A stretch of 64,000 nt of DNA from Paenibacillus piri (GCF_004354045.1 NZ_SMRT01000013.1:127683-191682); one strand, 5' to 3'; positions 43,864-53,370 are shown, numbered from the stretch's first letter. The notes: generated by a model not told the origin, from the sequence alone. Numbers and translations: made by a program.

Positions 43864-44745
43864 TTATGTTAAAACAGACAAAATCCGGTCGGCATCATCG
43901 ATGATCTCCTGTACGTTCTTATAAGGCTGTTCCGTCAAAAGCAAGCGGCGGAGCAGCTTTTTGGTGTCCGGATGAAGCGTGAGCTCCTGCTCCCAGCCCG
44001 AATCGACACCGGCGCTCGCCGAATCGTCGGCGTGGAAAGTACTGTACAGCAGAAACAGCAGCAGATGGCCGACCGCGTAATAGTCGCTGGTAACGTGGAT
44101 GTTTCTGCGCAATATTTTTTCCGAAGGGTCGTCCGCCTCGATATCATGAGGATCGTCCGTGGCGGCATTCCCGCCGGCGAGCTCCCGGGACAGTCCCAAA
44201 TCGATCAGTTTGACGGCGTCCCCGTCCACGATGACATTGCCTATGCTAATATCGCGGTGCAGCATGCCGGCCGCGTGCATATAGTCGACAACATGCAGCA
44301 GCTTTTTAATCAAAATAAGCGAATCGCGCTCGGTAAAGACGGCATTGTCCGCAAATAAGAGCGCATCCAGGCTGGTTCCCTCCATATATTCCATGATGAA
44401 ACATAGATGACCGTCATACTCGAATTTGCTGTACAGCGCCGGCAGCGCGGGATGGTTCAGACGTTCCAGCGTGCCGGTTTCTTTGGCGTAGATCAGCCGC
44501 GCTCGCTTGGCTCCGCCCCGGAGAGGGGAAATTCGTTTCAGCACACATGACTTGCCGGAACGGACATCGCGGCATAAATAGGCGACGCCGTAGCTGCCTC
44601 CGCCGAGCTTGCGCACAATCGTATACCGGCCGTTGATCACGGAGCCTTCGCGAAATCGCCGGAAATCGCCCCACAAGCGGAACGCTTCGCGGATTTTTTT
44701 GTTCAGCCTGCGCCAAAGATGCTTTCCGGCATACCGGATGGCCAT
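43864..44745 (-). CDS. Hanks-type serine/threonine protein kinase
   Basis: A 293-residue soluble kinase. After a basic N-terminal tail, the kinase domain (about 40-290) shows the Gly-rich loop LGGGSYGVAY, Lys in SCVLKRIS, catalytic loop MLHRDISIGNVIVDG and metal-binding LIDLGLSREL, where DLG replaces DFG. There is no transmembrane helix or PASTA domain, so it is not PrkC. Instead of the usual APE, the activation segment reads ATDDPHDIEADDPSEK. AAAGGAG lies 10 nt before ATG. It is divergent from the nuclease-helicase gene; a shared function is possible but unproven. Confidence 0.9.
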   Translation of the reverse strand: MAIRYAGKHLWRRLNKKIREAFRLWGDFRRFREGSVINGRYTIVRKLGGGSYGVAYLCRDVRSGKSCVLKRISPLRGGAKRARLIYAKETGTLERLNHPALPALYSKFEYDGHLCFIMEYMEGTSLDALLFADNAVFTERDSLILIKKLLHVVDYMHAAGMLHRDISIGNVIVDGDAVKLIDLGLSRELAGGNAATDDPHDIEADDPSEKILRRNIHVTSDYYAVGHLLLFLLYSTFHADDSASAGVDSGWEQELTLHPDTKKLLRRLLLTEQPYKNVQEIIDDADRILSVLT

Positions 44746-44976
44746 GAGCTGCCAGCTCCTTTGTTTACGGATGTTAGTTGAGACGGGAACAGCGGGTCAG
44801 CGGCGGTCTAGGGAAACCGTTTTGCGATTGCGATACTTCTATTGTAAATCATCAACCGCCTGATAAGCCAACCGATCCGCTTTAAGCCGGGTCCGGGAGC
44901 TGCCGGTTTCCTTTGTCCTCGGCTCGTGATACAATCAAACATATGTTCTCTTAGCGCTGAGGGCGGGTGAATAAAA

Positions 44977-47397
44977 ATGCCGGATACGATACCGATAGCA
45001 GTGAGGTATTTAGTTGAATATGCGTACCGGAGCGGGAGTATCGATTCCGGCTTTCAGTCGGCCGGAGCGCTGACGGAAGGAACCAGGGCGCATCAGAAAG
45101 TGCAGAAGCGTTATGGCGAGCGCGACCAAAAGGAAGTATATATGAGCGCCGAGCTTGAGGTGGACGGGCTTTTGTTCGTGCTGGACGGACGCTGCGACGG
45201 CGTGCTGTTCTCGAAGGATGGCGTCACGATCGATGAGATCAAGTCGACGGCGGCCGATATCGGACTTATTGCCGAAGAGACGTTTCCGGTTCACTGGGCA
45301 CAGGCTAAATGCTATGCCTATATGTATGCGCAAGCTCATGGCATCAGTCGGATGCGCATTCAACTGACGTATGTGCAGACCGATACGGAAGCACAAAAAA
45401 AATTCGTGCAGGAAGCCTCGCTCGGAGAGCTGGCGTTCTTCGTGACCGGACTTGTCGAACAGTATGCTCCCTACGCCCTTATGCAGCAGCGGCATAAGCG
45501 GTTGAGGGACGCCAGTATCGCCGGGCTGCCGTTTCCGTTCCCTGCGTATCGGGCCGGGCAGCGGAAGCTGGCGGGAGCGGTTTACAAGACGATCAAGCAG
45601 GGGGCCGGGCTGTTCGCCAAAGCGCCCACCGGCATCGGCAAAACGATGTCCGTTACGTTCCCCGCGGTCAAAGCGATCGGAGCCGGGCTGCTGCAGCGGA
45701 TGTTCTACTTGACGGCGAAGACGTTGACGAGAACGGCGGCCGAGGAGGCTTTGTCGCTCATGCGGAACAAGGGGCTCCGGCTGCATGCGGTGACGCTTAC
45801 CGCGAAGGAGAAAATTTGCTTCCAGGAGGAAGTGCGCTGCACGAAAGAGGCTTGTGAGTTTGCCGACGGCTATTACGACCGGGTGAATGAGGCGCTGCTT
45901 GATATGCTGTCGCATGAAACGCTGATGACCCGCGGCGTTATCGAGCGGTATGCCCGCAAGCACCGGCTTTGTCCGTTCGAGCTGTCACTCGATGCGTCTT
46001 ATGCCGCCGACGCGGTTATATGCGATTATAACTATGTCTTCGATCCGCGCGTCAATTTGAAACGGCTGCTCGCCGAGCAAAGGAAGCAAACTGTACTGCT
46101 CATCGATGAAGCGCATAATCTGGTGGATCGGGCGAGAGACATGTATTCGGCCGCTTTGCAGAAATCGCCATTTTTGGCGCTGCAGCGCGAATGCAAATCG
46201 GCATACCCCGACGTGTATAAGGCGTCCAAGGCCGTTAACGATTATTTTATATCGGTCCGCAAACGGTTCGCGGAATCCCGAAACGGCGGCGGCAGCCGGG
46301 ATGCCGCAGATTCGGGGACAAGTGTGAGCGCCGGATTGAGCGACGGCTCGGGTATTAGCCCGGTCAGCCGCTCGGGGTACCGGACGGAACAAGAGCCGCC
46401 GCCGGAGCTTGCGGGGCTGCTTGAGGCTTTCCTCGTCCAGGCGGAGCGGGCATTGGCGGGCGCAGGCGCCATACCGGCGTCGCCGCTGCTGCTGGACGTC
46501 TATTTTGCCTGTCAAAGCTTTATGCGCATATGGAAGCTGTATGACGAACGCTATATCACGTACTGGGAGCTTTCGAAAAGCGAGGTGCGGGTCAAGCTGT
46601 TCTGCCTCAACCCTTCCTATTTGCTGCGGCAGGCGGGCAAGGGCTACCGGTCGCATATTTATTTCTCGGCGACGCTGTCTCCGTCCGGTTATTATATGGA
46701 CATGCTGGGAGCGGGCCCGGAGGACTACACGGTTTCGGTTCCTTCGCCGTTCTCCAGCACGCAGCTGGAGGTAGACATTCAGCCATTATCGACCCGGTAT
46801 CAGGACCGCGAGCGGACGATGCGGCCGCTTGCCCGGCTGCTCCAAAGGCTGACGGACGAACGGCCGGGCAATTACTTGTTTTTCTTTCCCTCTTATGCGT
46901 ATATGAACGGCGTATACGAGGCGTTTCGAACGGAGGAGCGGGGCGTGAAGACGCTGCTGCAGCAGGCGGATATGGCGGAGGACGAGCGAGAGCGGTTTCT
47001 GCAGGCTTTTGAGGCTGGAAATAACGGGACATTAGCCGGATTTGCGGTGATGGGCGGTATTTTTTCCGAAGGGATCGACCTGGTTGGGGACCGGTTGACC
47101 GGAGTGGCGGTAGTTGGCGTCGGCCTGCCCCAAATCGGTCTGGAGCGCAATCTGATCAAAAGCTATTTCGACGACGCCGGCAAGAATGGCTTTGATTACG
47201 CCTATGTGTACCCGGGCATGAACAAGGTGCTGCAGGCCGGCGGACGGTTAATCCGCTCCGAGCGGGACAGCGGCTTGCTGCTGCTGGTCGATGACCGTTA
47301 TTTGCAGCCCCGCTATCAGCGGCTGCTGCCGGAGGAGTGGCGGCACTACACGGCGCTGCGGGGTGAGGCGGCGGCTGTGCCGGAAGAGTATACGTAA
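44977..47397 (+). CDS. PD-(D/E)XK nuclease fused to XPD/DinG-type iron-sulfur helicase
   Basis: An 806-residue protein. Residues about 1-130 form a PD-(D/E)XK (Cas4/RecB-like) nuclease with Asp74 in DGRCDGVLF and E87-I-K89 in IDEIKST. Residues about 190-800 are a superfamily-2 XPD/DinG helicase: Walker A APTGIGKT (Lys222), four cysteines fit for a [4Fe-4S] cluster (281, 288, 293, 332), DEAH box at 377-380, and motif VI QAGGRLIRSERDSG near the end. The enzyme should be a 5'-3' DNA helicase coupled to a nuclease, acting in repair or on invading DNA. A low-complexity Gly/Ser insert lies at about 430-460. The ribosome site is GGCGGGTG; no other repair gene is adjacent. Confidence 0.88.
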   Translation: MPDTIPIAVRYLVEYAYRSGSIDSGFQSAGALTEGTRAHQKVQKRYGERDQKEVYMSAELEVDGLLFVLDGRCDGVLFSKDGVTIDEIKSTAADIGLIAEETFPVHWAQAKCYAYMYAQAHGISRMRIQLTYVQTDTEAQKKFVQEASLGELAFFVTGLVEQYAPYALMQQRHKRLRDASIAGLPFPFPAYRAGQRKLAGAVYKTIKQGAGLFAKAPTGIGKTMSVTFPAVKAIGAGLLQRMFYLTAKTLTRTAAEEALSLMRNKGLRLHAVTLTAKEKICFQEEVRCTKEACEFADGYYDRVNEALLDMLSHETLMTRGVIERYARKHRLCPFELSLDASYAADAVICDYNYVFDPRVNLKRLLAEQRKQTVLLIDEAHNLVDRARDMYSAALQKSPFLALQRECKSAYPDVYKASKAVNDYFISVRKRFAESRNGGGSRDAADSGTSVSAGLSDGSGISPVSRSGYRTEQEPPPELAGLLEAFLVQAERALAGAGAIPASPLLLDVYFACQSFMRIWKLYDERYITYWELSKSEVRVKLFCLNPSYLLRQAGKGYRSHIYFSATLSPSGYYMDMLGAGPEDYTVSVPSPFSSTQLEVDIQPLSTRYQDRERTMRPLARLLQRLTDERPGNYLFFFPSYAYMNGVYEAFRTEERGVKTLLQQADMAEDERERFLQAFEAGNNGTLAGFAVMGGIFSEGIDLVGDRLTGVAVVGVGLPQIGLERNLIKSYFDDAGKNGFDYAYVYPGMNKVLQAGGRLIRSERDSGLLLLVDDRYLQPRYQRLLPEEWRHYTALRGEAAAVPEEYT

Positions 47398-47626
47398 AGG
47401 GCGGCAGCCGAGCTGCCAGGACGACCTGTCCATTAATGTGGGGTCCACCGGTTGGCCGGCTCACCGGGCCGGCGCGGAATCGTTTGCAGGTCTTGCATAC
47501 CCAGAGTCGAAGCGCCGGCTGTGCCGGAAAAGCAGGCCGGATACGGGAGCCAGCCGCGCCAATATTGCCGAGCTGCCCATAAACGGTTACACTAACCATA
47601 ACCATTATTGAAGGAGGCGCTTTCAT

Positions 47627-48574
47627 ATGGAGAATTTAGCCGTTCTGGGCGCAGGCTTGATGGGGCATTCCATAGCCTTGACCGCAGCATGGGCGGGTAT
47701 CGATGTAGCGTTGCAGGGGGTTGATGACGCAGATATCGGCCGGGCGGAGCAAGGGATCCGCGAGAAGCTGGCCGTTTTGCAGGAGCATGGCTTGATTCGC
47801 GAGCAAGAAATAGAGCAGATTTGCGGCCGGATTCATACGACGGTCAGCATCGAGGAGGCCATTCGGGGTGCGACCTTTGTCATCGAAGCGATTCCCGAAC
47901 AGCTGGAGCTGAAGATTGCTTTCTTCCGGCGGCTTGATGAGCTGTGCGCTCCGGAGGTGCTGCTGGCCAGCAATACTTCGGGCTTGAGCCCGACGGCGAT
48001 CGCATCGCAGATGAAACGTCCGCAGCGGATGGTCGTGACGCATTTTTGGAACCCGGCGCATCTGATTCCTTTGGTCGAGGTGGTGCGCGGCGAGCAGACG
48101 GACGACCCGACCGTGAAGCGCGCGCTTGATTTTCTGAAGATGATGAACAAGCGGCCGATCGAGGTGAAGAAAGACATTCTCGGCTCGGTCGGCAACCGGA
48201 TTCAATATGCGATATTCCGCGAAGCGCAATATATTTTGGAGCAGGGCGTTGCGAGCATGGAAGATATCGATGCGGCCGTAACCTACAGCTTGGGGCGCAG
48301 GCTGCCTGTAACGGGTCCGTTCATGACGGCGGATATGGGCGGTTTGGATGTGTTTCATTCGATTTCGTCGTATTTGTTTGCCGATCTGAGCAAGGCGGAC
48401 GGGTCCTACGAGCCTATGAGCAGGCTGGCGGAGAGCGGAAACTACGGCCTGAAAACAGGCAAAGGGTTCTACGATTGGGATCAGCAAACATCTCAGGCGA
48501 TGAACAAGCGGCGAGAAAAAGAACTGATTCATTTTTTAAAACAGGATTTGGCCGGGGAGTCGGAACAAGACTGA
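47627..48574 (+). CDS. 3-hydroxyacyl-CoA dehydrogenase
   Basis: A 315-residue NAD-dependent enzyme of the 3-hydroxybutyryl-CoA dehydrogenase type. The Rossmann motif is at the N-terminus (LAVLGAGLMGHSIALTAAWAG); catalytic elements are ASNTSGLSPTAI and the His in VVTHFWNPAHLIPLVEVV, with a Glu in the same stretch. The C-terminal domain has the GFYDWD ending. The usual proton-relay sequence HFFNP appears as HFWNP, seen in some family members that act on other substrates such as L-carnitine or hydroxy acids. GGAGG lies upstream of ATG. No thiolase or crotonase is adjacent, so the pathway is open. Confidence 0.88.
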   Translation: MENLAVLGAGLMGHSIALTAAWAGIDVALQGVDDADIGRAEQGIREKLAVLQEHGLIREQEIEQICGRIHTTVSIEEAIRGATFVIEAIPEQLELKIAFFRRLDELCAPEVLLASNTSGLSPTAIASQMKRPQRMVVTHFWNPAHLIPLVEVVRGEQTDDPTVKRALDFLKMMNKRPIEVKKDILGSVGNRIQYAIFREAQYILEQGVASMEDIDAAVTYSLGRRLPVTGPFMTADMGGLDVFHSISSYLFADLSKADGSYEPMSRLAESGNYGLKTGKGFYDWDQQTSQAMNKRREKELIHFLKQDLAGESEQD

Positions 48575-48681
48575 TTGATCGTTCCTGTACGCTGATGCGT
48601 GGCTTCAGGAAAGCTGCCGAGCAAGCCGCGTCGCGGGAACGGAACGCACGACATGAAGGCAGTGGTAAAATCGTAATACCA

Positions 48682-48719
48682 AGGGGCGTACTTCTTATAG
48701 AAGATCGGCCTCTTTTTTT
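48682..48719 (+). terminator. Rho-independent terminator after hydroxyacyl-CoA dehydrogenase gene
   Basis: AGGGGC pairs with GCCTCT around an inner CTTC/GAAG stem, followed by TTTTTTT. Confidence 0.75.
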
Positions 48720-48852
48720 GTAAGGCCGCCTAAGATGCGAGACGATTTTTGGAATCCGGGACAAAACTGCATGCTCCATATTTACAGCCCGGCTCTCCCG
48801 TGATAAGTATAGTAAAAATAGCGGTGGTAAGAAGCCGAAGGAGGCGGAAGGA

Positions 48853-50268
48853 TTGGAAGAGAAGTCTTTGCTGATCAAAAACGCGCGAAGCATCGTGACG
48901 ATGGACGGGGAGAACCGCGTTATCAAGAACGGCAGCCTGTATGCGGTGGGACAGCAAATTATCGCGATTGGCGACAATCTTCCTTATGAAACCGCGGACG
49001 CGGTCATCGACGCCCGGAACAAAATCGTCTACCCCGGCCTCATCAACACGCATCATCACTTGTACCAGACGTTAACCCGCAACATTCCGCTGGCGCAGGA
49101 CTGTTCGCTGTTCGACTGGCTGCTGACGCTTTACGAAATTTGGCGTCATCTGGAGCCCGAAGATATTTACCTAAGCGCTATGGTCGGGCTTGGGGAGCTG
49201 TTGAAAAGCGGCTGCACGACATCCTCGGATCATTTTTACTGCTTTCCGAGCGGCATATCGACCGAACTGATCGATGAGGAGATCCGCGCCGCCGCCGAGC
49301 TTGGTATCCGGTTTTATCCGACCCGCGGGTCGATGAGTCTGGGGCGGTCAAACGGCGGGCTTCCCCCCGATGAAGTATGCCAGAGTGAGGACGATATATT
49401 GCGCGATACCCGGAGAGTCATTGAGCAATTTCACGATCCTTCCCGCTTTTCGATGCTGCGGATCGGGGTGGCGCCGTGTTCCCCGTTTTCAGTGACCCGC
49501 CATTTGCTGAAGGAGTCGGCCGATTTGGCCCGCAGCTATGGCGTGCGTATGCATACCCATCTGGCCGAAACGATGGACGAGGAGCAGTACTGCCTGGAGA
49601 AGGTCGGAATGCGCCCGCTCGCGTACATGGAGGAAACCGGTTGGACCGGCGACGATGTCTGGTTTGCTCACGGCATCTGGTTTAACGACGCGGAAATCAA
49701 ACGGCTGGGCGCGTGCGGCTGCGGTGTGGCGCACTGCCCCTCCAGCAACATGAAGCTGTCATCGGGGACGATTCCCGTAAGGAAGCTGCTCCAAGCAGGC
49801 GTCAAGGTAGGACTGGGAGTTGACGGATCGGCTTCGAATGACGCTTCAAACATGCTGTGGGATGTGCGGATGGCTTATTTGCTGCACAAACAGCTGAACG
49901 GCGATTCGCTCACGGCGAATGAGACGCTTTCCTTGGCGACGCGCGGCTCTGCGCGTGTACTTGGCTGGGAAGACGCGATCGGGTCGCTCGAAGCGGGGAA
50001 AGCCGCCGATTTGTTTATGCTCGATGCGGCGCAGCTTGGCTTCGCAGGAGCGCTGTTCGACGATGCGGCGCTGCCCGTTACGGTAGGGGCGTACCAGGCG
50101 GACATGACGATCGTAGGCGGTCGGGTCGTCGTGGAGAACGGCCGTTTGGCCGGCGCGGACGAAGAGCGGATCGCCTTCCGCGCGCAGCTGGCTGCAGACC
50201 GGATGGCGGCAACCGCCGCAAAGCGGACGAAGCTCGATTACCGGGCCTACCGTCCGGCGAATCTATAA
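48853..50268 (+). CDS. Amidohydrolase, 8-oxoguanine deaminase-like
   Basis: A 471-residue member of the metal-dependent amidohydrolase superfamily (AtzB/TrzN/SsnA/guanine-deaminase branch). The metal-binding NTHHHLYQTLTRN is near residue 60; later elements are MHTHLAETMDEEQYCLE, FAHGIWF, AHCPSSNMKLSSG and GLGVDGSASNDASNML. The stretch LFDWLLTLYEIWRHLEPEDI is typical of 8-oxoguanine deaminase and hydroxydechloroatrazine ethylaminohydrolase. It would deaminate or dechlorinate a purine- or triazine-like ring. The start is TTG 48853 with GGAGG upstream. The only other purine-related gene is the permease about 15 kb away. Confidence 0.85.
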   Translation: MEEKSLLIKNARSIVTMDGENRVIKNGSLYAVGQQIIAIGDNLPYETADAVIDARNKIVYPGLINTHHHLYQTLTRNIPLAQDCSLFDWLLTLYEIWRHLEPEDIYLSAMVGLGELLKSGCTTSSDHFYCFPSGISTELIDEEIRAAAELGIRFYPTRGSMSLGRSNGGLPPDEVCQSEDDILRDTRRVIEQFHDPSRFSMLRIGVAPCSPFSVTRHLLKESADLARSYGVRMHTHLAETMDEEQYCLEKVGMRPLAYMEETGWTGDDVWFAHGIWFNDAEIKRLGACGCGVAHCPSSNMKLSSGTIPVRKLLQAGVKVGLGVDGSASNDASNMLWDVRMAYLLHKQLNGDSLTANETLSLATRGSARVLGWEDAIGSLEAGKAADLFMLDAAQLGFAGALFDDAALPVTVGAYQADMTIVGGRVVVENGRLAGADEERIAFRAQLAADRMAATAAKRTKLDYRAYRPANL

Positions 50269-50274
50269 ATGAAC

Positions 50275-50313
50275 AGGGCTGGTCCGTCGCCCGGAGGCGC
50301 ACCGACCAGCCCT
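50275..50313. terminator. Hairpin between deaminase-like and spo0E-like genes
   Basis: AGGGCTGGTC pairs with GACCAGCCCT around a GC-rich inner stem. It lies between convergent genes; T-runs are poor on both strands, so termination is tentative. Confidence 0.4.
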
Positions 50314-50334
50314 TCAACTGCATGCAGTGATATT

Positions 50335-50499
50335 TTAAGCGACGCCGCTGCGCGGTTGCCGTCGTTTCTCAAATTCTATTAGAACCTCATCCAGCTCCTG
50401 GCTGAGCGATATAACGCCGGCATCGATTAAATTGCCGGTATGTTCGACCATCGTTATTAATTTGGTCCTCAGAAGTTCGATTTTGTCTTCTATGCACAC
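50335..50499 (-). CDS. Spo0E-like aspartyl-phosphate phosphatase
   Basis: A 54-residue protein matching the Spo0E-like sporulation regulatory family: a two-helix hairpin with IELLRTKLITMVEHTGNLID in helix 1 and the signature SQELDEVLIEFEK in helix 2. Such proteins remove phosphate from Spo0A~P and delay sporulation. The start is GTG 50499 with AAGGAGG 10 nt upstream; the longer frame (to 50577) has no ribosome site. Its presence supports a spore-forming host. It is convergent with the deaminase-like gene. Confidence 0.88.
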   Translation of the reverse strand: MCIEDKIELLRTKLITMVEHTGNLIDAGVISLSQELDEVLIEFEKRRQPRSGVA

Positions 50500-50990
50500 G
50501 GTAACAATCCCTCCTTGGAATACAAGTTTACTCGATTCGATCATCGCATGGAATATACAGATTTTAACTTTTGGCACATCATGGCGGTAATTGGAAATTT
50601 ATGTATGGGTTTTTATGGCGATATTCGCGGTTCATCCGTCAACTCAAAAAAAGTCCGTCAGCGGCCGGTCCGCGAACGGGCTTTTCGGGCTTGCCGAACG
50701 TCGGGTGCAAGGCATTGCTGCCGATGGCGATCATCGGCGGCAGCTTGCCCGCAAGCTGCGATAACGGGTTGCAGTCGGGCATGCGCCGGCTTTTTTAAAA
50801 AAATTAGAGCGTTTCGGCAGAAAAAAGTTAAAAACGGCATATGTCCGGGCCTTGAACTGTCGATCGTTTTAAAGTAATAATAAGTGTGCAGAGACGGATG
50901 GTGTGCGGATCGCTGGAGAGCAAGGACCGCCCGCTTCGCCGAAACGACGGGATCGAGGGCCCGGAACTAGTATACGAGGAGGAACAGGGC
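50500..50990. other. 490-bp gap between spo0E-like and GH105 genes
   Basis: Nothing firmly recognised. It should hold the spo0E-like promoter (minus strand) and the GH105 promoter (plus strand). Several short GC-rich dyads (for example AACGGG...CGGGCTT near 50675) and an AT-rich end at 50800-50885 are visible. Open frames here look like chance. Confidence 0.4.
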
Positions 50991-52112
50991 ATGAATAAGA
51001 TTTGGTCGACGGCCATGGCCGATTCTTTTATGAAACGATATCCGATTGTATCCGATATGCCTTTTCAGAAAAGAAGATGCTGGAACTATGAAAACGGCTG
51101 TATAATGACCGCATTGGAGCGGGTTTATCATCAAACGGGGGATGAACGTTACTTTGACTATATCCAAATGAATATGGATTTGTTTATTCAAGAGGATGGC
51201 GGCATCGCGACTTACAACCTGAATGAGTATAACGTGGACATGATCAATCAAGGCAAAAGCTTGTTTCTGCTGTACGGTAAAACGGGCAAGGATAAATACA
51301 AAAAAGCGATCGAGCTGCTCGTCGCCCAGCTGAAGGGACATCCCCGCACGAGCGAAGGCGGCTTGTGGCATAAAAAAATATACCCGTTTCAAATGTGGCT
51401 TGACGGCGTATACATGACCTCGCCTTTTTTGGCGGCTTACGGACAGCAATTCAACGATCACGAATGGTATGACGATGTGGCCAACGAAATTTTGCTGATG
51501 GAAAAAGTGGCGCGAGATCCGAAGACCGGGCTGCTCTACCACGGTTGGGACGAATCGCGGGAAGAACGCTGGGCCGACAAGGAGACCGGCTGCTCACCGC
51601 ATTTCTGGGGCCGCGCTTTGGGCTGGTATGTGATGGCGGTTGTCGATACGTTGGATTTCCTGCCGCTCGATCATCCGAAACGCGGGCAAATTATCGGTAT
51701 TTTTTATCGGCTCGTGCAAGCGATTCTAAAGGTGCAGGACGAGGACTCCGGCTTATGGTACCAAGTGCTGAATCAGGGCACGCGAAAGGGCAACTATTTG
51801 GAGGCGTCCGGCTCGGCGATGTTTACTTGCGCTTTGGCGAAAGGATACCGCATGGGTTATTTAGGCAAAGACGCTTTGCTCGCCGCGAGACGGGGCCATC
51901 AAGGATTGCTGGAGCTGTGCGTTGGCCAGGAATCGGACGGAACGTATCATTTGGATAAAATTTGCAGCGTGGCCGGATTGGGCAACAAGCCTTACCGCGA
52001 CGGCTCGTTTGCTTACTATATCAGCGAACCGACCCGCAAGGACGATCCGAAGGGGTTCGCGCCGTTTGTCATGGCCTGCCTGGAGATCGAAGCGACGGCT
52101 TCCGTACAATAA
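50991..52112 (+). CDS. GH105 unsaturated rhamnogalacturonyl hydrolase (YteR/YesR type)
   Basis: A 373-residue (alpha/alpha)6-barrel enzyme that removes the unsaturated galacturonyl residue left by rhamnogalacturonan or related lyases. Family motifs are WNYENGCIMTALERVY near residue 25, KKIYPFQMWLDGVYMTSPFL with the catalytic-site Asp, YHGWDESREERWADKETGCSP and FWGRALGWYVMAVVDTLDFL. There is no signal peptide, consistent with intracellular action on imported oligosaccharides. The start at 50991 has GAGGAGG 8 nt upstream. It is followed 18 nt later by an esterase-like gene, forming a two-gene operon. Confidence 0.93.
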   Translation: MNKIWSTAMADSFMKRYPIVSDMPFQKRRCWNYENGCIMTALERVYHQTGDERYFDYIQMNMDLFIQEDGGIATYNLNEYNVDMINQGKSLFLLYGKTGKDKYKKAIELLVAQLKGHPRTSEGGLWHKKIYPFQMWLDGVYMTSPFLAAYGQQFNDHEWYDDVANEILLMEKVARDPKTGLLYHGWDESREERWADKETGCSPHFWGRALGWYVMAVVDTLDFLPLDHPKRGQIIGIFYRLVQAILKVQDEDSGLWYQVLNQGTRKGNYLEASGSAMFTCALAKGYRMGYLGKDALLAARRGHQGLLELCVGQESDGTYHLDKICSVAGLGNKPYRDGSFAYYISEPTRKDDPKGFAPFVMACLEIEATASVQ

Positions 52113-52130
52113 GCGGGGAGGGATACGAGC

Positions 52131-53153
52131 ATGTGGAATCCGGACGAATATTTGCGGCGTCTGTATGCAGCAAAGGCCGGTCAGCTTTCCTTCCAGGCGC
52201 ATAATCGCGAGGAGTGGCTCGACTGGCGGGGCGCGCTGACGGAAAAATTTTTGGATGCTTTGGGCGGACTGGAGGCGGCTGCGCCGGATTTGCAGCCGAG
52301 GAAGCTGGAACGCGTCGATTGCGGCGATTATATCCGCGAGCGGATTGAAATTACGACCGCGGAAGCACTGCGCATGCCGGTATATGTGCTTCTCCTGAAG
52401 AGGAAGCAGGGCAAGCTGCCGGTCGTCGTAGGTTGTCACGGCCACGGATACGGCAGCCGGTCGGTTGTCGGGCTGCTGCCCGACGGCAGTGAAGCGGCGT
52501 CCGATGCCGATGTCCATCGCGGCTTCGGCATAGACCTGGTGAAGCGCGGCTTTGCGGTCGTCGTACCGGAGCTGATCGGCTTCGGGGACCGGAAGCTGGA
52601 GCAGGAAGTAATCGTAAACCGCGATACGAACTCGTGCTTCCAGATCGGCGTGTTCCTGCTGATGCTCGGCAAAACGATCGCCGGCGTACGCATCCAGGAA
52701 ACGATGGCCGCGATCGATTACATCGCCGGACGCGGCGAACTGGACGCTTCGCGCATCGGCATCTTCGGGCTGTCCGGCGGCGGGCTGGTAGCGGCATTCA
52801 CCGCTGCTTTGGACCAGCGGATTCGCGCTGCGGTCGTCAGCTGCTATACGAATACGTTTCGCGACAGCATTTTGAGCATGCGCCACTGCATCGATAATTA
52901 CATCCCGAATGTGCTGCGCTATGCGGAGATGCCGGATCTGATCGGCCTTATCGCGCCAAGGCCGCTGTTTATCGAGGCGGGCCGGGCGGATAAGCTGTTT
53001 CCGCTGCACGGCACCGAGCAGGCGCTGCGCGTGCTGCAGGCCGTTTATGCGGCGGCGGGCGTCCCGGAGGCGCTGGACGCCGACCTGTTCGAGGGCGGCC
53101 ACGAGGTGCACGGGGCGCGCGCCTTTACGTGGCTGGAGAGGCAGCTGATGTAG
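52131..53153 (+). CDS. Alpha/beta hydrolase, acetyl-esterase-like
   Basis: A 340-residue hydrolase of the abhydrolase-7/dienelactone-hydrolase-like group. The oxyanion region is PVVVGCHGHGYGSRS; the nucleophile Ser lies in GIFGLSGGGLVAAF (about residue 218), a late Asp is in FIEAGRADKLFP and the catalytic His in LFEGGHEVHG. No signal peptide is present. A GGGGAGG precedes ATG. It lies directly behind the GH105 gene, so it is likely to remove acetyl groups from pectic oligosaccharides in the cytoplasm (inference from context). Confidence 0.85.
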   Translation: MWNPDEYLRRLYAAKAGQLSFQAHNREEWLDWRGALTEKFLDALGGLEAAAPDLQPRKLERVDCGDYIRERIEITTAEALRMPVYVLLLKRKQGKLPVVVGCHGHGYGSRSVVGLLPDGSEAASDADVHRGFGIDLVKRGFAVVVPELIGFGDRKLEQEVIVNRDTNSCFQIGVFLLMLGKTIAGVRIQETMAAIDYIAGRGELDASRIGIFGLSGGGLVAAFTAALDQRIRAAVVSCYTNTFRDSILSMRHCIDNYIPNVLRYAEMPDLIGLIAPRPLFIEAGRADKLFPLHGTEQALRVLQAVYAAAGVPEALDADLFEGGHEVHGARAFTWLERQLM

Positions 53154-53370
53154 CCGCCTCCAGGCTGGCAGCTGGCGGATGGCGCCACCCGCTGCAAATG
53201 GCAAGCCCCGGCAAGCGATGCTCGTATGGGCTCTACCGCAGTGAGGCTAGGCTGTCCGCATCGCTGGGAGTCCGTCCGACGAAATGGGGTGCAGGGAGCG
53301 TAGGGATATACCACTCTCGCCACGAATAAGAATAGTAAATCTTAGTAAACGAGTAAAGGGCGGTGCGGAT

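Noticed and set aside
44977-47397. Cas4 or CRISPR-linked DinG helicase
   Set aside because: The nuclease domain is only Cas4-like in fold, and there are no cas genes or arrays in the window.
50515-50877. 120-codon frame between spo0E-like and GH105 genes
   Set aside because: It has no ribosome site, low-quality composition (Arg/Cys/Ala-rich) and overlaps the likely promoter regions.
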